From an uncultured Eubacteriales bacterium (GTDB lineage Bacteria > Bacillota > Clostridia > Peptostreptococcales > Anaerovoracaceae): 58,559 bases of DNA. The stretch lies in NCBI GenBank assembly GCA_902779185.1, contig CACZAM010000011.1, forward strand, positions 1 to 58,559, written 5' to 3'. The notes beneath the pieces are model-generated. The model was not told where the DNA came from and made no database searches. It worked only from the letters and a program-made list of their open reading frames with translations. A program made the translations under genes and the position numbers. Below are positions 36,747-45,774 of the stretch, piece after piece (within the stretch, counting starts at the first letter, position 1; every line of letters begins with the position of its first letter).

Positions 36747-37478
36747 TTAATCCTCCAAATCAACGCAAATGACGGAAATATTGTCATTACCGCCGTTTTC
36801 GTTAGCCATGTAAACCAGATCCTCTGCGCATACCTTCATGTCATGGTATCTGTTGAGCACTGCAAGAATGGTGTCGTCGTCTACTTCATCGTACAGACCG
36901 TCGCTGCACAGCAGGATGCGGTCTCCCTTTTCCACAGGAACACTGAAGCAGTCAGGCTCGTTGTTTGCGTTGGCCCCGATTGCCCTGGTAATAACGTTCT
37001 TGCGTGCGTGGAGATGAGCCTCGTCTTTGGTAATGGCGCCCATCTTCACGAGATCATTTACATATGTGTGATCATCAGTGATCTGCTGTATCATGTCGCC
37101 GTGCGCAAGATATACTCTGCTGTCACCGACATTTGCGACAAACATCTCGTCGCCTCTTATATACGCAAAGGTAAGTGTGGTCGCCATGCCGCCGTACTGC
37201 GGCTTGGCACCGGACAGTTTTATAATGAACTGATTGACGTAGTTGACAGCAGCTCTGAAATATCTGAATACTTCATCGCGTGATCCAAGCCATTCAGGCG
37301 GGTTGTGGCGAACGAATTGTTCCAGAGCGTCAAGCGCCGACTGGCTGGCGATCTCGCCGGACCTGTTTCCTCCTACTCCATCTGCGAGCATGAAGAAATT
37401 AAGATCTTCACATGCTCTGAGTGAGTCTTCGTTAGTGGGTCTGCGTCTGCCTCTATCTGTCATATAACCAATTCTCAT
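36747..37478 (-). CDS. prpC: PP2C-family protein phosphatase (Stp1/PrpC)
   Basis: A metal-dependent phosphatase that reverses phosphorylation by PrkC. The 243-residue protein has the PP2C motifs TDRGRRRPTNEDS, MLADGVGGNRSGE (metal Asp), VGDSRVYL, DHTYV and CSDGLYDEV. It starts 5 bp after rsmB ends and is followed at once by prkC. Confidence 0.95.
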   Translation of the reverse strand: MRIGYMTDRGRRRPTNEDSLRACEDLNFFMLADGVGGNRSGEIASQSALDALEQFVRHNPPEWLGSRDEVFRYFRAAVNYVNQFIIKLSGAKPQYGGMATTLTFAYIRGDEMFVANVGDSRVYLAHGDMIQQITDDHTYVNDLVKMGAITKDEAHLHARKNVITRAIGANANNEPDCFSVPVEKGDRILLCSDGLYDEVDDDTILAVLNRYHDMKVCAEDLVYMANENGGNDNISVICVDLED

Positions 37479-37483
37479 GTTAA

Positions 37484-38767
37484 TCAGTTCTCCGTCCTGT
37501 CAAAAATTGCATTTTTCCCGATAATACAATAGTAAAATCCTACTTTGCCATTATATGGCATAAGTGTTGCCATTTCAATAATGCGGGCTGAGTTGCCTTC
37601 TTTACTTAATACTTGTTTAACAACCGATTCATTCTCATTTTTATTGAGTGTGCAGGTCGAATACTCGAGCCTTCCGCCCGGTTTTACATAGCGAAGCGCG
37701 TTGCTGAGTATCTTCTTCTGTATGTCGATAAGTCCGTCAAATTCGGAAGGATCGGCAGTCAGTTTGAGTTCCGGCTTACTGGCTGTAACACCGAGTCCCG
37801 AGCATGGAACATCGGCAAGCACGTAATCAAAAGATTCTTTAAGTGAATCGTCGTATACGGCAGCATCGCGCTCCTGCAGAGCGCAAATGCTCACGCCGAG
37901 CCTTTTCATGGCAGCCTGCGTGAGCATCAGCCTGTGCGGATGAACGTCACAGGCTGTGATGCTGCCCTCGTTGCCCATCAGCTCAGCCATATACCCGGTT
38001 TTTCCTCCGGGAGCAGCACAGAGATCGAGCACCCGGCTTCCCGGCTTTGGGTCAAGGGCTTTTACGGCTATCATCGAAGACAGGCTCTGAATGGTATAAA
38101 AGCCCTTCCTGTATAATTCACAGTTTACGATGCCGCTCCCTTTAGCAAGGATGGCTTCGCTGTTTTCTTCCGCTCCGCGGCCCTCGATCCCGTATTCAGC
38201 GAGTCTTCTGATCACCTCATCACGGTCTGCCTTGAGCGTATTTGCCCTTAAATAGACCTCTGCCGGCTCATTCAGCGCTTCTGCAATGCGGAATGCCTCG
38301 CTGCCGTATTGTTCGCTCAGAAGCGAAAATATGTCCTGACTTATGGAATACCTTAAATAAGGTTCAAGTTTATCCGGGGCAAACTCATCTTTCCGTCTCA
38401 GGTAATTTCTGAGCATGCCGTTCACGAAGCGGTCGCTTCCCTTCGCAACGGATTTAGCCAGCTCGACCGCCTCGTTCACGGCCGCGTGATCAGGCACGCT
38501 TCCCAGCTCGTCGATAGCATAGATACCCATCCTTAGAATTATGAGCGGTCTCTGCTTTATGCTGCCTATGCCCTTGCCCGCAAGAGTATCGATGATATGA
38601 TCGATCCTTATGCTGCTTCTCAGAACACCCTTGGCAAATGAGCGAACGAAGCTCTCCCGCAGTCCCTTACGGCGCGAAACAGCTTCGTTGATCGAAATAT
38701 TGGAATATGCTCCCTCGGTATATACGGCTTTCAGTGCCTCAAATACCGCAAGCCAGTCCTTGTTCAT
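37484..38767 (-). CDS. rsmB: 16S rRNA (cytosine(967)-C5)-methyltransferase
   Basis: RsmB methylates C967 of 16S rRNA with SAM. 427 residues: an N-terminal NusB-like RNA-binding domain (about 1-140) and a Fmu-type methyltransferase with LDLCAAPGGKTG, ADVPCSGLG (a catalytic-motif Cys), and YSTCTLNKNENE (the nucleophilic Cys). The gene lies between the zinc protease gene (6 bp) and prpC (5 bp), in the conserved fmt-rsmB-prpC-prkC order. Confidence 0.95.
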   Translation of the reverse strand: MNKDWLAVFEALKAVYTEGAYSNISINEAVSRRKGLRESFVRSFAKGVLRSSIRIDHIIDTLAGKGIGSIKQRPLIILRMGIYAIDELGSVPDHAAVNEAVELAKSVAKGSDRFVNGMLRNYLRRKDEFAPDKLEPYLRYSISQDIFSLLSEQYGSEAFRIAEALNEPAEVYLRANTLKADRDEVIRRLAEYGIEGRGAEENSEAILAKGSGIVNCELYRKGFYTIQSLSSMIAVKALDPKPGSRVLDLCAAPGGKTGYMAELMGNEGSITACDVHPHRLMLTQAAMKRLGVSICALQERDAAVYDDSLKESFDYVLADVPCSGLGVTASKPELKLTADPSEFDGLIDIQKKILSNALRYVKPGGRLEYSTCTLNKNENESVVKQVLSKEGNSARIIEMATLMPYNGKVGFYYCIIGKNAIFDRTEN

Positions 38768-38773
38768 CAGGTA

Positions 38774-39478
38774 CTATCTCCTCCTGCCCGCGATCACGAA
38801 TACCCTGAGCAGGCTGGCGACAGCAGTGGCAAGAGCGGCAACATATGTCATTGCCGCGGCCTTCAGGACCGTTCTGGATCCTACATAATCTTCCTCGTTC
38901 ACAAGTCTGAGCTCCCTCAGATTCTCGAGTGCGCGGTTCGAAGCATTGAATTCTACCGGCAATGTGATCAGATGGAAGAAGATGACGAAGAGGAAGCAGA
39001 TGACTCCGATGAGGAAGAACAGGCTTCCGTACGGCGATGCAGCGGACATAACGAGTCCGAAGAAGATCATCGGCCATGAAACCATCTGTGTAAGATTGAC
39101 GACCGGCACTATGCCGTTCCTCAGAGCCAGCGGAGCATAGTGAGTAGCGTCCTGGATAGCGTGGCCTACCTCGTGGCACGCTATGCATACCGATGAGACA
39201 GACCTCGATCCGTATACCTCTCTGGAGAGGTTCAGGCTCTTTGTCTTAGGGTCATAATAATTCACCAGTGAATTGCCGCCGTTGAGAATGTTTATCGCGA
39301 CACCGGTAAGCCCGTTCGCATCCATCATGGCTCTTGCGGCCTCGGCGCCTGTAACGCCCGTGCTTACAGGTACCTGTGAGTATGTCCTGTACGCGCTGTT
39401 GATCCTTGCCTGTGTGAGCATTGTGAAAAGGATCGCCGGGATAAGGACAAACCATGAATAGTCATAATAGTAATACAT
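38774..39478 (-). CDS. Membrane zinc metallopeptidase (YugP-like)
   Basis: A 234-residue membrane protein of the neutral zinc metallopeptidase family typified by YugP. It has an N-terminal membrane helix (about 8-25), the zinc motif HEVGH near residue 102 (CIACHEVGHAIQDA), and two or three membrane helices after residue 130. The substrate is unknown. Its ATG overlaps the fmt stop by one base (TAATG). A gene of this kind between fmt and rsmB is common in Clostridia. Confidence 0.88.
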   Translation of the reverse strand: MYYYYDYSWFVLIPAILFTMLTQARINSAYRTYSQVPVSTGVTGAEAARAMMDANGLTGVAINILNGGNSLVNYYDPKTKSLNLSREVYGSRSVSSVCIACHEVGHAIQDATHYAPLALRNGIVPVVNLTQMVSWPMIFFGLVMSAASPYGSLFFLIGVICFLFVIFFHLITLPVEFNASNRALENLRELRLVNEEDYVGSRTVLKAAAMTYVAALATAVASLLRVFVIAGRRR

Positions 39479-40419
39479 TATATACCCTCCTCTGCGCCGA
39501 ATCTGTCTCCGGCCGAGAGCTTATGCCCTCTCATGAAGTCACCGGCGCTCATTCGCTTTTTGCCCTGGAGCTGCTGCTCGAGAACTCTCAGCTTTCCGCT
39601 CCCGCAGTTTATGTAATAGCTCTTCTTATCTGTTCTGCTTACTGTTCCCGGCTCGCCGTCAGGAACCTCATCTATAACTTCCGCCCTGTAAAACTTTACC
39701 TGCTGTCCGTCAAGATAACTGTAGCATGCCGGCCATTCTATGAACGCTCTTATTTTACGCTCGATGCGTTCGGCAGACTCGCTGAAGTCCGTATATCCGT
39801 CTGTCTTTGAGATCATTCCGGCATATGTGGCTTCTTCATCATTCTGAACTTCGTAGACCGCTGTCCCGTCTGCTATATGCGGGATCGTTTCTGCCAGAAG
39901 TTCAGCTCCTGCCTCAGCCAGTATCTCCGAAACTTCGGTGAAGTCTTTGCCCTTTATATCACATACGCTTTTGCTTATCATGTCCCCTGTATCGAGACCT
40001 TCAGCCATACGCATTATTGTGATGCCTGACTCGTCGAAACCCTCAAGCACCGCAGCCTGCATCGGAGAAGCTCCCCTCAGTTTAGGGAGAAGCGATCCGT
40101 GAACGTTGACGCATCCAAGCCTTGGGATATCAAGTACAGACTTCGGCAGTATCTGACCGAAAGCCGCGACAACTATCATGTCTGGCGCGATCTCAGCCAG
40201 CCTTTCTATAAGCTCAGGATCTTTTTTTATCCTGACCGGCTGGGCCGTATCTATGCCGTGCTCGAGCGCCAGCTTTCTGACCTCGGACAATACCATTTTA
40301 TTGCGGTTGCCTTTTCTGTCGGGCTGTGTAACCACGAGCGGTATCTCATAGCCCTCATCTATTAACTTCTGAAGCGACTTCGCCGCGAAAGCGGGAGTGC
40401 CCATGAAAACTATTCTCAT
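39478..40419 (-). CDS. fmt: Methionyl-tRNA formyltransferase
   Basis: Formylates initiator Met-tRNA using 10-formyl-tetrahydrofolate. The 313-residue protein begins MRIVFMGTPAFAAKSL and contains NVHGSLLPKLRGASP (catalytic region, family 'n.HaSLLPkyRGAaPi'), MAEGLDTGDM and a C-terminal OB domain ending FMRGHKLSAGDRF. It abuts def (stop TAG next to the fmt ATG), the usual def-fmt pair. Confidence 0.97.
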   Translation of the reverse strand: MRIVFMGTPAFAAKSLQKLIDEGYEIPLVVTQPDRKGNRNKMVLSEVRKLALEHGIDTAQPVRIKKDPELIERLAEIAPDMIVVAAFGQILPKSVLDIPRLGCVNVHGSLLPKLRGASPMQAAVLEGFDESGITIMRMAEGLDTGDMISKSVCDIKGKDFTEVSEILAEAGAELLAETIPHIADGTAVYEVQNDEEATYAGMISKTDGYTDFSESAERIERKIRAFIEWPACYSYLDGQQVKFYRAEVIDEVPDGEPGTVSRTDKKSYYINCGSGKLRVLEQQLQGKKRMSAGDFMRGHKLSAGDRFGAEEGI

Positions 40420-41007
40420 CTACTGATTGCTTCTTTCCTTTTTCATTTCCCAGATCTCAGAGTTACCTGTGTCTTCATCATCGTCTTCGTGAAGCTCCTG
40501 CAGCTCATGGAGTATCTCCGAATATTCCTCGGCGGTCATCATGTCTTTCGCGATATCTGAATACAGTATGCCGTCAAGGTGATCGTATTCGTGGCAGAAT
40601 ACGGTCGCTTCGAAGCCTTCGAATTCGTACTCATGCTCCACGCCCTGAAGATCCGTTCCCTTTATCCTGATTTTATACGGCCTGTCTACAAGGCCCATAT
40701 ATCCCGGCACTGAAAGACATCCCTCACTGGATTCCTGGGTGCCTTCCCTGTATGTGATCTCCGGGTTGATCATTACATATATCCTGTCTCTTGTCTCCTC
40801 GTCTTCCGCGTCAACATGCGGCATGGCTATGAAGAATCTCTTCATGATGCCTATCTGAGGAGCTGCGATCCCCACTCCGTCTGCGGCCATCATGGTCTCT
40901 ACCATGTCTGCGCAGGCTTCGGCGATGCGCGGAGTTATCTCTTTTACAGGTTTGCATTTTTTCGCGAGTATTTCATCGCCTCTGATAGTTATGTTTCTGA
41001 GTGCCAT
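40420..41007 (-). CDS. def: Peptide deformylase
   Basis: Removes the formyl group from new proteins, a metal-dependent reaction. The 195-residue protein has all three motifs: GVGIAAPQIG, EGCLSVPG (metal Cys) and HEYDHLDG (metal His residues and catalytic Glu replaced by the usual HExxH variant HEYDH). A charged C-terminal tail of about 30 residues extends past the core. It lies between priA (19 bp) and fmt (0 bp). Confidence 0.96.
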   Translation of the reverse strand: MALRNITIRGDEILAKKCKPVKEITPRIAEACADMVETMMAADGVGIAAPQIGIMKRFFIAMPHVDAEDEETRDRIYVMINPEITYREGTQESSEGCLSVPGYMGLVDRPYKIRIKGTDLQGVEHEYEFEGFEATVFCHEYDHLDGILYSDIAKDMMTAEEYSEILHELQELHEDDDEDTGNSEIWEMKKERSNQ

Positions 41008-41026
41008 AGTTTCTCTCTTCTGTGAT

Positions 41027-43021
41027 TTATACTGACCCGTATGGGTTTATATCGATTTCTATGAAGGCAGGAGCCCTGTTTTCGATCATGCGGTCGCGGA
41101 ACGCCATATATTCGCTGACATATCCTGCCCGGCTCCCGTGCGGGGCTTTTATCATGAAAACCGCTCTGGCCTTACCGTCACTACGCCTTTCATCGGGCCT
41201 CGGCATCATTACAGACGCTCCCTCAGGCGCGGATCTCAGACCCATGAGCCTGCTGCGGAACGCGTTCGCATATGCCATGGCCGTATCTTCGTCGTCTGCT
41301 ACAAGTCCGACCGAGATTATATCAGAGTACGGAGGATAATTCATAATTCTTCTGTGAAGAAGTTCCGACTCGTAAAAACTTTCGTAGTCACCGGCAGCTG
41401 CCTCGACTATCACGTCGCTGTCCGGCTCATACGTCTGTATGAGCACGCTGCTTTCGCCTCCGGTTCTTCCTGCCCGTCCCGCTACCTGCGTTATAAGCTG
41501 GTATGTGCGCTCCGAAGACCTGTAATCAGGGATATTGAGGCTGACATCGGCGTTTATTATGCCCACAAGCCCTACGTTCCTGAAATCAAGTCCTTTTGCA
41601 AGAAGCTGCGTCCCTACGAGTATGTCGGTGCGCCCCTTCTGGAAGTCATTGATCACCTTTACAGGGTCATCCGCAGCCGAAGCTGTATCTATGTCGAACC
41701 TGTCGACACCGGCCTCAGGCCAGATGCGCCGCACCTCTTCTTCAACCTTCTCTGTGCCGGCTCCAGCGTAGCGTATGAATTTGCTTCCGCAGTCAGGACA
41801 CTTATCAGGAACCGGGAACTTCCTTCCGCAGTAGTGGCAGACCGCCGCGTTCACCGACTTATGGTATGTCAGCGAGATGCCGCAGTCCGGACAGCTCATT
41901 ACGAAGCCGCAGTCCGGGCACAGGATGCGTGTGGAAAAGCCTCTCCTGTTGAGGAAAAGTATCACCTGCTCCTTTTTTGAAAGCGCGCCGTCTATCCTGC
42001 GCGCGAGTTCCCTTGAAATAACACCGGTGTTTCCTGCCGCGGCTTCCTTGCGCATATCTATGATCTCAAGCTTCGGCATGATGCTGTCGCCCACGCGTTC
42101 TTTCATCTCAATGAGCTCATAAATGCCTGTTTCTGCCCTGTAATATGAGGTAACGCCCGGAGTCGCGCTGCCCAGCACGAGTACAGCTCCGGAAAGAGAA
42201 GCTCTTTTGAAGGCAACATCAACAGTCTCGTATTTAGGATTGTGATCGGACTTGTATGTGCTCTCGTGCTCCTCATCAATAACGATAACGCCTATATCGT
42301 CAAGAGGAGCGAAGACCGATGTCCTTGCGCCTATTACTATCCTGGCTTCCCCGCGCTTTATCCTCAGCCACTCTGACAGCCTCTCCGATTTCTTCAGCCT
42401 GCTGTGAAGAGTAGCTATTTTATCGCTTCCGAAGCGTTCCCTGAAGCGCTGCGCCACCTGCGACGCAAGTGCTATCTCAGGAAGAAGTATTATCGCTGTC
42501 CTTCCCGCTTCAAGAGCGCTTTCGACAGCCTTGATATACACTTCGGTCTTGCCGCTGTTGGTAACACCCTTTATGAGGTAGGTCTTAGCTTCACGTTTTT
42601 CGACTGAGGCGCATATCTTCGCAGCAGCTGCCGTCTGTTCAGCGGTGAGCTCATAGCCCGGATCGGACGCTTCCGTGCCGGCTCCGGTCTTCAGAGCCTT
42701 CTCACGCTTGCCGTCCACCGCGAACATCTTTAGGCCGTCTATGTATTTTACCCCGTAGCGCCTGCGCATCCATATGGCTGTCTGCACCATCTCGCTGTTG
42801 AGCGAGCGTTCAGGATCATATGTATCGATCGCTTTCACCTTCGAGTCATCGAGCGCGCAGCTGACACCTGTATCCACGCAGTATGCATCGACGCTTTTGC
42901 TCCTTCTTGCGAAAGGCACAGTCAGCTTTGCTCCTACACTCACTTCATCGGGAGCCTTATAGGTGTAAAAGCTGTCCGTATTAACGCTCTTGTTGTCAAT
43001 GACTATGTCGATATACTGCAT
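41027..43021 (-). CDS. priA: Primosomal replication restart helicase PriA
   Basis: PriA reloads the replisome at repaired forks. 664 residues: an N-terminal 3'-DNA-binding domain (DIVIDNKSVNTDSFYTY), helicase lobe with Walker A GVTNSGKTE, DEEH box (VIDEEHESTYK), a zinc-binding insert with paired CxxC motifs (LCPDCGFVMSCPDCG; CHYCGRKF; CPDCGSKF) and motif VI QVAGRAGRTG. Slightly shorter than E. coli PriA (732) but complete. It follows asnA by 16 bp and precedes def by 19 bp. Confidence 0.96.
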   Translation of the reverse strand: MQYIDIVIDNKSVNTDSFYTYKAPDEVSVGAKLTVPFARRSKSVDAYCVDTGVSCALDDSKVKAIDTYDPERSLNSEMVQTAIWMRRRYGVKYIDGLKMFAVDGKREKALKTGAGTEASDPGYELTAEQTAAAAKICASVEKREAKTYLIKGVTNSGKTEVYIKAVESALEAGRTAIILLPEIALASQVAQRFRERFGSDKIATLHSRLKKSERLSEWLRIKRGEARIVIGARTSVFAPLDDIGVIVIDEEHESTYKSDHNPKYETVDVAFKRASLSGAVLVLGSATPGVTSYYRAETGIYELIEMKERVGDSIMPKLEIIDMRKEAAAGNTGVISRELARRIDGALSKKEQVILFLNRRGFSTRILCPDCGFVMSCPDCGISLTYHKSVNAAVCHYCGRKFPVPDKCPDCGSKFIRYAGAGTEKVEEEVRRIWPEAGVDRFDIDTASAADDPVKVINDFQKGRTDILVGTQLLAKGLDFRNVGLVGIINADVSLNIPDYRSSERTYQLITQVAGRAGRTGGESSVLIQTYEPDSDVIVEAAAGDYESFYESELLHRRIMNYPPYSDIISVGLVADDEDTAMAYANAFRSRLMGLRSAPEGASVMMPRPDERRSDGKARAVFMIKAPHGSRAGYVSEYMAFRDRMIENRAPAFIEIDINPYGSV

Positions 43022-43037
43022 TTAATGTCTCACGGTT

Positions 43038-44048
43038 TTACAGAAGGAATATGTTGTTCTCCGCGCACTTCTCATACATGTCTTCAGGCCATACCGATAC
43101 CTGAACCTCGCCTATATGAGCCTTTTTGAGGAAATACATGCAGAGCCTGCTCTGTCCTATGCCGCCTCCTATAGTGAGCGGAAGTCTGTTGTTTATGATA
43201 TCCTGATGGAATTTCATCTCTTTTCTGTCCTCTTTTCCATCCAGCTCAAGCTGGCGGATCATGGACTCTGAATCAACACGTATACCCATGGAGCTGATCT
43301 CGAATGCATCTTCGAGCACAGGGTTCCAGAGTATGATGTCTCCGTTGAGTTCCCAGTCATCGTAATCAGGGGCTCTGCCGTCGTGAGGCTTGCCCGATCT
43401 GAGCTTGCATCCTATGCGCTTTACGAAAATGGCGCCGAATTCCTCGGCCGCGAAGCGCTCCCTCTCCTTTGAAGTATTATCAGGATACCAGTTCTCAAGT
43501 TCCTGCGAATCGATGAACTTGATCTTATCCGGAAGCTCTATGCCGATGTGCGGGTAATGATCGTTCACGTAGTCGGCAAGATCCTTCAGGCACCAGTAGA
43601 TCACTCTTACCGTATGCTCCAGGAACTCATCGTTTCTCTGGTCGGCTGTTATAACCTTCTCCCAGTCCCACTGGTCCACATATATTGAATGGATGTTGTC
43701 GAGTTCCTCATCGCGCCTTATAGCATTCATGTCGGTGTAGAGACCGCGTCCCGGCTCCACGCCGTATCTTCCGAGCGCCATTCTCTTCCACTTTGCGAGC
43801 GACTGAACGACTTCCACGTTCTGCTCATTCATATCCTTGATGGTGAACTCAACTCTTCTTTCATAACCGTTCAGGTTATCGTTGAGCCCCGTCTGAGGAA
43901 TTACAAACAGAGGAGCCGAGACTCTTCCGAGGTTGAGATTGCGCGCAAGTTCCTTCTGGAAGTGATCCTTTATCCTTTTGATAGCTCTCTGTGTTTCCGT
44001 AGGATCGAGCAGCGGTTTGTAGTCTTTTGGAATGAATAGTTTGCTCAT
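43038..44048 (-). CDS. asnA: Aspartate--ammonia ligase
   Basis: AsnA makes asparagine from aspartate, ammonia and ATP; it is related to class II aminoacyl-tRNA synthetases. The 336-residue protein has the family start (PLLDPTETQRAIKRIKDHFQ), the substrate-binding RRVEFTIKD and VVQSLAKWKR segments, DQWDWEKVI and the C-terminal GGGIGQSRLCM motif 3-like segment. It is downstream of queH (33 bp) and upstream of priA. Confidence 0.96.
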   Translation of the reverse strand: MSKLFIPKDYKPLLDPTETQRAIKRIKDHFQKELARNLNLGRVSAPLFVIPQTGLNDNLNGYERRVEFTIKDMNEQNVEVVQSLAKWKRMALGRYGVEPGRGLYTDMNAIRRDEELDNIHSIYVDQWDWEKVITADQRNDEFLEHTVRVIYWCLKDLADYVNDHYPHIGIELPDKIKFIDSQELENWYPDNTSKERERFAAEEFGAIFVKRIGCKLRSGKPHDGRAPDYDDWELNGDIILWNPVLEDAFEISSMGIRVDSESMIRQLELDGKEDRKEMKFHQDIINNRLPLTIGGGIGQSRLCMYFLKKAHIGEVQVSVWPEDMYEKCAENNIFLL

Positions 44049-44081
44049 TGTTCTTTCTCCTTGATCTTAGTCCCCTGTATG

Positions 44082-44738
44082 TTACTTTGCTGCGTATCTT
44101 GCGAAGTCGCATCCGCAGAAGTTCTGCCTGTAAAGCCCGTATTTTTTTGACAGCTCCACGCTCCGGCCGAAACCGTTCTTCTTCTTGAAGTCGATATCAA
44201 GGAATTTTACTCCTGTCTCTTCTTCAAGTGCAAGACCGAGCGCTTTGATCTTGTCATAATTTTTGTGCGGACTCACAGACATTGTCGTTGTGAAATACTC
44301 CATGCCTAGTTCTCTTGCCATTCTTGCGGTCTCAGTAAGTCTCATCGCGAAACAGATGTCACAGCGTCTTCCGCCCTCAGGTTCATCCGCCAGCGGCGAG
44401 GCCTTTATTATGAAGCGGTCCGGATCATATGCTCCTTCAATATAACCTACTGTATAGATATCCTTGTGCTCCTCATTGAATGCTTCAAGAAAGTGCAGCA
44501 GAGTATCACGCCTCAGGTAGTACTCTTCTCTGTCAGTAATGTTTGGATTATAATAGTACAGTGTCAGAGCATAGTCTGCGGCTGTTCTCTCAACACATGA
44601 TGTTGAGCACGGTCCGCAGCAGGCATGCATCAGGACTGAAGGCTTTTTAGGCATGAGTGCCACTCCGGAGAGTTCTCCGGATATAAGATTCAGTTCTTCG
44701 CAGCTCAGCTGCTGCATGATACCTGAAGTTTTTTCCAA
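44082..44738 (-). CDS. queH: Epoxyqueuosine reductase QueH
   Basis: QueH reduces epoxyqueuosine in tRNA to queuosine, completing the pathway of queA and tgt in this window. It is the non-cobalamin alternative to QueG. The 218-residue protein has the Cys clusters of the family: HACCGPCS near residue 38, RRCDICFAMRL in the middle and FCGCDFARY at the end, ligands for an Fe-S cluster and a second metal. The start is read as TTG at 44738, with AAAGGGA upstream; an ATG seven codons later lacks a good site. Confidence 0.93.
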   Translation of the reverse strand: MEKTSGIMQQLSCEELNLISGELSGVALMPKKPSVLMHACCGPCSTSCVERTAADYALTLYYYNPNITDREEYYLRRDTLLHFLEAFNEEHKDIYTVGYIEGAYDPDRFIIKASPLADEPEGGRRCDICFAMRLTETARMARELGMEYFTTTMSVSPHKNYDKIKALGLALEEETGVKFLDIDFKKKNGFGRSVELSKKYGLYRQNFCGCDFARYAAK

Positions 44739-44769
44739 TGCTCTTCCCTTTCCTGCGTCTGAGCACTAC

Positions 44770-44801
44770 GTGATACGCAATAATTCATTCTATTGTATCA
44801 C
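44770..44801. promoter_or_regulatory. Inverted repeat between divergent queH and radical SAM gene, with a -10 box in one arm
   Basis: GTGATACGCAATA (44770-44782) is inverted as TATTGTATCAC (44791-44801), perfect except for a 2-nt insertion. On the minus strand the right arm contains TGATACAAT, an extended -10 (TACAAT at 44792-44797) aimed at queH. A regulator bound here could govern both genes; this is inference. Confidence 0.4.
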
Positions 44802-44821
44802 AAACGGAGGTCCCTTTACAC

Positions 44822-45742
44822 ATGCAAGGTGGTGAAAGATATAATTCAATAAGTGATCATCTGAAGACGGAATTCGGCCGCAAAACTGTCAAGCTGAGTA
44901 TCGATGCCGGTTTCACCTGCCCTAACAGAGACGGTACCGCCGGTTACGGAGGCTGTGCTTTCTGTTCTGAAGGAGGATCAGGTGAACTCGCTGCTCATGC
45001 CTCATCGTCAGATACGGATTATTCAGCGTCAATAAGCGATCAGATCGGCAGACTTTCGGAGAAGTGGCCTGATGCGTGCTACCTCGCCTATTTCCAGTCG
45101 TTCACCAACACATACGCGCCGGTCGATATTCTCCGTTCACGTTATTACGCGGCTCTTGACGATCCGCGCATCAGCGGCATTGCCATTGCCACCAGGCCTG
45201 ACTGCCTCGGAGACGATGTGCTCGACCTCCTTGAAGAAATAAACCGCGATCATTTCATGTGGGTGGAGCTCGGTCTTCAGAGCACTCACAATGAGACTCT
45301 CGCCGCCATGAACACCTGCTACACCTATGAGGATTATGAAAAGGCGGCGGAAGCGCTGATCTCGCGCGGCATACGCGTAGTCACCCATCTGATACTCGGT
45401 CTGCCCGGCGAGACTCAGGAGATGATGCTGGAATCAGTCAGAAAGGTATGCAGCCTCCCTGTTTTCGGGCTTAAGCTGCACCTCATGAACATAGTAAAGA
45501 CATCGCCTCTTTATAAGACGATGCCTGATTATGTGTCTTTTGATTCAATAGAGGAATATGTGGATCTCGTGATCCGCTGCCTTGAGATCATACCACCCGG
45601 CGTAACGATACACAGACTTACCGGTGATGTTCCGCGCAGGATACTTGTATCTCCTGAGTGGAGCTACCGCAAAAGGACTATTCTCAACATGATAAACAGC
45701 GAACTGAAAAAGCGGGATACCCGTCAGGGCGCAGCATTATGA
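44822..45742 (+). CDS. Radical SAM protein, TIGR01212 family (YtqA/YhcC-like)
   Basis: 306 residues. The radical SAM cluster motif is the family's special spacing, TCPNRDGTAGYGGCAFC (Cys33, Cys45, Cys48), followed by the YLAYFQSFTNTYAP and ATRPDCL segments typical of TIGR01212. The C-terminal part (HRLTGDVPRRILVSPEWS) also fits. Members are widespread, and a tRNA modification role has been suggested, but the reaction is not settled. GGAGG lies 11 nt before the ATG, a wide gap. It is divergent from queH, with a shared inverted repeat between, and ends in a two-way terminator. Confidence 0.88.
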   Translation: MQGGERYNSISDHLKTEFGRKTVKLSIDAGFTCPNRDGTAGYGGCAFCSEGGSGELAAHASSSDTDYSASISDQIGRLSEKWPDACYLAYFQSFTNTYAPVDILRSRYYAALDDPRISGIAIATRPDCLGDDVLDLLEEINRDHFMWVELGLQSTHNETLAAMNTCYTYEDYEKAAEALISRGIRVVTHLILGLPGETQEMMLESVRKVCSLPVFGLKLHLMNIVKTSPLYKTMPDYVSFDSIEEYVDLVIRCLEIIPPGVTIHRLTGDVPRRILVSPEWSYRKRTILNMINSELKKRDTRQGAAL

Positions 45743-45744
45743 AA

Positions 45745-45774
45745 AAAGGTCTCCGCATGGAGGCCTTTGTTTTT
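45745..45774 (+). terminator. Bidirectional terminator between the radical SAM and glucosaminidase genes
   Basis: 10-bp stem AAAGGTCTCC / GGAGGCCTTT (one G-U pair), loop GCAT, then GTTTTT on the plus strand and six T on the minus strand. Confidence 0.9.

Noticed and set aside
41138-41980. Plus-strand ORF of 280 codons
   Set aside because: Antisense to priA, whose zinc-binding and helicase motifs cover the same bases; no ribosome site and no known domain.
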